NCBI GenBank assembly: GCA_947090765.1 | Contig: OX352322.1 | Span: forward strand, 4,013,501 to 4,077,500 | Direction of reading: 5' to 3' | Origin: Pseudomonas sp. MM223 | GTDB lineage: Bacteria; Pseudomonadota; Gammaproteobacteria; Pseudomonadales; Pseudomonadaceae | Length of the DNA stretch: 64,000 nt | In this document: piece after piece, positions 61,601 through 64,000 of the stretch | How positions within the stretch are numbered: the first letter of the stretch is position 1 | Layout of the letters: every line of letters starts with the position of its first letter | Position numbers and translations under genes: made by a program | Notes under the pieces: model-generated | Database searches by the model: none | Seen by the model: only the letters and a program-made list of their open reading frames with translations | Told to the model about the DNA's origin: nothing

Positions 61601-63161
61601 CCACCTGCGCCGTTTAAGCCTGCGCCTGAACGGCTTGCAGCTTGCCGAAGCCGACTTGCAGACGCTTGCACAGCTCCCCCTCGAAGACCTTGACCTTGAG
61701 AACAACAACATTGTGCTCAGTGATGCCCTGGCAGGCCGGTTCACCGGCCTGCATCGCCTGCGTGACCTGCGCCTGACCAACAACCCGCTGGGGTTGCCGC
61801 CCGAGGTGACCGGCCTGACCCGTTTGGCCAACCTGCAACTGCGCAATTGTGGGCTGCGTGAGTGGCCGCGTGGCCTCACACCCTTGATGGCACAGGCGGA
61901 CCTGCAACTGCGTCACCTCAGTCTGAGCTACAACCCGATTGACCAGGTGGCAGACCTGGACCAGGTGCTGGCCAGCCCCTTTGCCGACGCATTGCGTACG
62001 GCAAGCCGCGATGCCTTCTGGGACTTCAACGAAAACAACCTGGACGCCGACAGCAACCGCCGCATGCGCGTCGCTGGCGTCGAAGCGCACAGTGATGATG
62101 AGCTGTCGGACATCAACATCAACTATTGGCTGGTGGATGCCAGCCCAGAACAAGCGCAGCTGTGGGAAGACCTGTTCGAAGGTGACGCAAACCGGTACTT
62201 GCGCGATGTGGTCGAACGCGTGACGCGCTCGCAGCAGGCCGAAAACGACTTGCGCGGGCTGACCCGCCAGGTTTGGCAGCTGCTTGACCAGGCCGGGCGG
62301 GACGAAGAGCTGCGTACCCATCTGGACACTATCGCGCAAGACTACCCGCCCACCTGTGGCGACGCCGGTACCGATGCGTTCAGCGCCCTCGAACTTGAGG
62401 CACAGGTGTTCCGCCAGCTGACCCTGGAGGCGGAGCGCCCGGCCTATCTGTTCAATTTTTTCAGAAACCTCTATCGGCGCGAAATGGTCAACGCGCTGGG
62501 CGAGCGGATCCAGCTCGCCCGACTGGCGCGCCAGGCACGCTTGCTGGAGCTGGACCGGCTGCCCGCCCAGGCGCAGCCCGCAAGGCTCGACGTGCCTGCG
62601 CTGGACAGCCTCGATGACCTGAGTGACAACGCCCTGCTTACCGGCGGCACGGACCTGATCGAAATACGCCTGGCCTTGCGCCAAGCGCTGGCAGAGCCGC
62701 TAGCATTTCCGGAAACCAGCCAAGGCATGCTATACCGCCACGAAGCGATGATTTCGGCGCGTGTGGCCAGCAATGTCGAACGCGCCGTCCAGCTGTTCGA
62801 CGAAACAGCTTCAGAGCGCAGGGCCTGGGTTGCCCGCCAGCCCAGCTGGCAACGTTACCTGGCCCAGCGCTTCGCCAGCCGCTTTAGCGCACTCGATGAG
62901 CGCTGGTATCGTGGTCTGGAATATCTGGATTACTGTGTCAACCCTGAGAACGAAGCGGTTAACTCACTGGATGAAGACGTACTGCAGGCGGTGACCGAGT
63001 TGTTACCCGAGTCACCACTGTCAGATGTTGGCCAATTGCGCCGGGTAGCGCTTCAGGAAATACCTCACGATGAGGCCGCCCGAGGCTTGAAAGCACGGCA
63101 TGACAATCAACGCCAGGAACTGTTTGAACAGTTGACCCGCGCGCAAGACCCGAACAACTAA
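58683..63161 (+). CDS. LRR protein with NEL-type E3 ubiquitin-ligase signature (toxin/effector-like), 1492 residues
   Basis: A 1492-residue protein. The N-terminal half resembles a dermonecrotic-toxin-like domain (DUF6543 type), with two hydrophobic stretches near 418-450 and 473-490. LRR units occupy about 875-1090 (LPADFFQSFPALRTLRL and LEVLELGNNQLGNL type). The C-terminal about 370 residues hold the NEL signature PPTCGDAGTDAFS, with C1225-x-D1227 as the expected catalytic cysteine motif of IpaH/SspH-type E3 ligases. ATG 58683 follows GGAG by seven bases. No signal peptide, secretion system or chaperone gene is adjacent. It is probably delivered into eukaryotic cells, but the delivery route and target are unknown. 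Confidence 0.82.
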   Translation: MSHTPYHHAQMVRTLPDWSKALHSEHASRILARLRKDYQDADGNDYDWYTQADELTRQALQRAIAKRDASSRALQAALSTLQGVTEYCTPLLQQQLNIDIAVTQAQYVYQATAVKHPVGFPGGPATPHELGEIVAKGEPQYRSLLEAALHNFEGPADTTRFSRLQCSRQDIWPPEGLTLAGFIDQCRKLNLGQRYQQHLEQIYNGANKTELQALAIAARRDEFRVQTRIAACKGHLSPAASLALHGLCADTADPTYQGRALRCWQLQLFGIPIHELLFIAPTQNRKHDPVFLYNPVDAHPLREFASLGDARKYLREQLLQDDYRKRFVALALQSQQATLNKKLMRALFNTPDQDDGTALEPRNSIHLESIDKSLPNVPWAPLESSHLVRLRADARWVAVPTEDVDARVRLQNIEYWLDLGMTVLNVAAMVVPCLNPIMLTIGAAQIMGSVFEGISAWEEGDNQEAVSQLESVLLNIVTVAAVGGGAMVLKASGFVDAMQSIAKDGQDYLWSATLKDHASPVTIAEHLEADEQGRYTMDGRHYLRIDGIVYEQVEERGQSRIAHPHDPQAYRPIVRDNGAGAWRAAHEMPLEWDDQHLLRRLGPISEGLSDEALQAALQCSGVQGDELRLAQVAALHPPALLADALDRLSARSQTSVPENAQPLASQFPGLPRRALGQIMARTSASERLRLAQGRVPLRVAEEARALQAHARLSRALLGLYRSDLATADSQLLDAALKAEHPGLDAQQRYATAVADRAHAAKLIGQQPIRPGYRSPMRLADGRLGYPLSGRLPWANTADRRLRALYPGLNASERNALRGQLRQRGDVAAQLRALEIERNNLDNRLRDWVIQGSNDQQDSRTVVRDVFNAAWRREDPDTLTLQGLDIDTLPSLPARFDHITSMNIRAIGIRQLPADFFQSFPALRTLRLAQSPELDFEGLFQALACTPQLEVLELGNNQLGNLTEGMRQRLASLPHLRRLSLRLNGLQLAEADLQTLAQLPLEDLDLENNNIVLSDALAGRFTGLHRLRDLRLTNNPLGLPPEVTGLTRLANLQLRNCGLREWPRGLTPLMAQADLQLRHLSLSYNPIDQVADLDQVLASPFADALRTASRDAFWDFNENNLDADSNRRMRVAGVEAHSDDELSDININYWLVDASPEQAQLWEDLFEGDANRYLRDVVERVTRSQQAENDLRGLTRQVWQLLDQAGRDEELRTHLDTIAQDYPPTCGDAGTDAFSALELEAQVFRQLTLEAERPAYLFNFFRNLYRREMVNALGERIQLARLARQARLLELDRLPAQAQPARLDVPALDSLDDLSDNALLTGGTDLIEIRLALRQALAEPLAFPETSQGMLYRHEAMISARVASNVERAVQLFDETASERRAWVARQPSWQRYLAQRFASRFSALDERWYRGLEYLDYCVNPENEAVNSLDEDVLQAVTELLPESPLSDVGQLRRVALQEIPHDEAARGLKARHDNQRQELFEQLTRAQDPNN

Positions 63162-63165
63162 CCCC

Positions 63166-64000
63166 CTACTGACCGCGCAGGTCTTCGAAGAAGGCCTGCC
63201 GGCCATCCACCTGGCTGGATGCCCGCAGGGCCACCGCCGCATCAGCATTGGCTGCCTCCACATGCCAATAGCAATGCTGCACCGCACGGGTCACCGCCAC
63301 ATAGGCCAGGCGCTGCACTTCTTCCTTCTGCGCCGTATCGAACGGTTGGGCATCGCCGGCCTTGCCCAGCCCGGCCTGGCGATACACCTGGTTTTTGTAG
63401 GGCGAGCTGGTGAGGTACTGGCAGTCGCCCAGCATGAATACCGCATCGGCCTGCAAGCCCTTGGCACTGTGGTAAGTCAGCTGGCGCAGCCGGCGTTGCT
63501 CGGCCGGCAATGCCGCCTCGGTGTGCAGCACGCTTTGCAGGTGCTCGTTCATCAAGGCCCTGTCGCTGCCTTTGCGGTACAGCATCATGACCGTCTCACC
63601 CCGTTGGTAGTGCTCGATCAGCGTTTCGCCCAGGGCGGCCTCGTCACGGTCGAACACCTTGACCGGCGAGCCCGGCAATTCGGCTGCCGGGCCACTGGCG
63701 CGGGCTTTCTTGCCGGCAATCGCCGGGGTGCCTTTGACCAGGTGTTCGGCCGCGTCGATCACCTGTTGCTGGCAGCGGTAGTTGTCGACCAGCATCACCC
63801 GCGTGTTGGCCGGCGACGGGAAAGCCTTGGTGAATTCCATGAAGTACTTGGGCGAACTGCCACGCCAGCCATAGATCGACTGCCAGTCGTCACCCACGCA
63901 CAGCAGCGACGAATGCTGAGCGTGGCGCCCGGTGTGCATGGCCGGGCCACGTCGGCGGATTTCAGCAAGGCTGGCGCGCAGCCAGCTGACGATCTGCGGC
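63166..64000 (-). CDS. UvrD/Rep-type DNA helicase, C-terminal part (5' end outside window)
   Basis: The C-terminal about 278 residues of a superfamily 1 helicase; the frame is open to the right edge. Visible motifs are III (GDDWQSIYGWRGS), IV (VDNYRCQQQVID), V (LTYHSAKGLQADAVFM) and VI (YVAVTRAVQHCYWH). Such enzymes unwind DNA by ATP hydrolysis in repair or replication. Walker A lies beyond the window. It is convergent with the LRR/NEL gene, only four bases from its end. Confidence 0.85.
   Translation of the reverse strand, partial: PQIVSWLRASLAEIRRRGPAMHTGRHAQHSSLLCVGDDWQSIYGWRGSSPKYFMEFTKAFPSPANTRVMLVDNYRCQQQVIDAAEHLVKGTPAIAGKKARASGPAAELPGSPVKVFDRDEAALGETLIEHYQRGETVMMLYRKGSDRALMNEHLQSVLHTEAALPAEQRRLRQLTYHSAKGLQADAVFMLGDCQYLTSSPYKNQVYRQAGLGKAGDAQPFDTAQKEEVQRLAYVAVTRAVQHCYWHVEAANADAAVALRASSQVDGRQAFFEDLRGQ

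Noticed and set aside
58683..63161. Type III or type VI secretion cluster around the LRR/NEL gene
   Set aside because: The flanking genes are an alpha/beta hydrolase and a helicase; no secretion component is visible in the window.

Overview
The window is high-GC, densely coded bacterial chromosome that fits a Pseudomonas of the P. putida group. The evidence is the gene families (MHS and DHA2 transporters, FecI/FecR/TonB receptor trio, CioAB oxidase, Pqi proteins), and the many intergenic REP-like inverted repeats built on 'tgtaggagc...ggc' and 'cttcgcggg' cores. This assignment is inference from content. No rRNA, tRNA, CRISPR array, insertion sequence or prophage was recognised. No gene-free stretch exceeds about 300 bases.

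Layout. 1-7138: an aromatic (benzyl-type) alcohol catabolic locus with an FAD dehydrogenase (5' end outside the window), aldehyde dehydrogenase, zinc alcohol dehydrogenase, outer-membrane MetA-like protein and a sigma54-dependent AcoR-type activator. A good -24/-12 promoter with two upstream inverted repeats precedes the aldehyde dehydrogenase. 7142-10030: membrane HD-GYP protein. 10290-17574: amine/keto-acid catabolism (aldehyde dehydrogenase, class III aminotransferase, LuxR-type regulator, APC permease, alpha-ketoglutaric semialdehyde dehydrogenase). 17737-20819: purine module (8-oxoguanine deaminase-like amidohydrolase and NCS2 permease). 20989-24693: SDR/LysR pair, DHA2 efflux pump, GNAT enzyme. 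24784-29949: a Rieske oxygenase without a visible reductase, a GcvA-like LysR, a GlxA-type AraC regulator and an MFS carrier. 30025-37151: heme oxygenase, then cioB-cioA-DUF934-sulfite reductase as one minus-strand operon divergent from a MocR-type regulator. 37317-42033: small proteins and a FecI-FecR-TonB receptor signalling set. 42227-46387: phosphoethanolamine transferase, TetR and DHA2 pump. 46406-49817: pqi locus (MCE lipid transport). 49958-58491: small enzymes and regulators, MHS transporter, sterol-desaturase-like protein, two alpha/beta hydrolases and VOC proteins. 58683-63161: a 1492-residue LRR protein with a NEL-type E3 ubiquitin-ligase signature, the strongest candidate for an unusual effector. 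63166-64000: C-terminal part of a UvrD-type helicase.

Genes that seem to work together are the alcohol dehydrogenase/aldehyde dehydrogenase/activator set, the aminotransferase/permease set with shared GGGTGA half-sites, the cyanide- or sulfide-resistance-like cio operon with a DUF2849-CysI fusion, and the three-gene iron signalling cassette.

Caution on sequence quality: three conserved genes (LuxR regulator, NCS2 permease, TonB receptor) each carry one single-base frame disruption. All three fall where the unbroken reading would contain CAGCTCGG. A PqiA-PqiB fusion sits at a five-G run. These may be true mutations or sequence errors.
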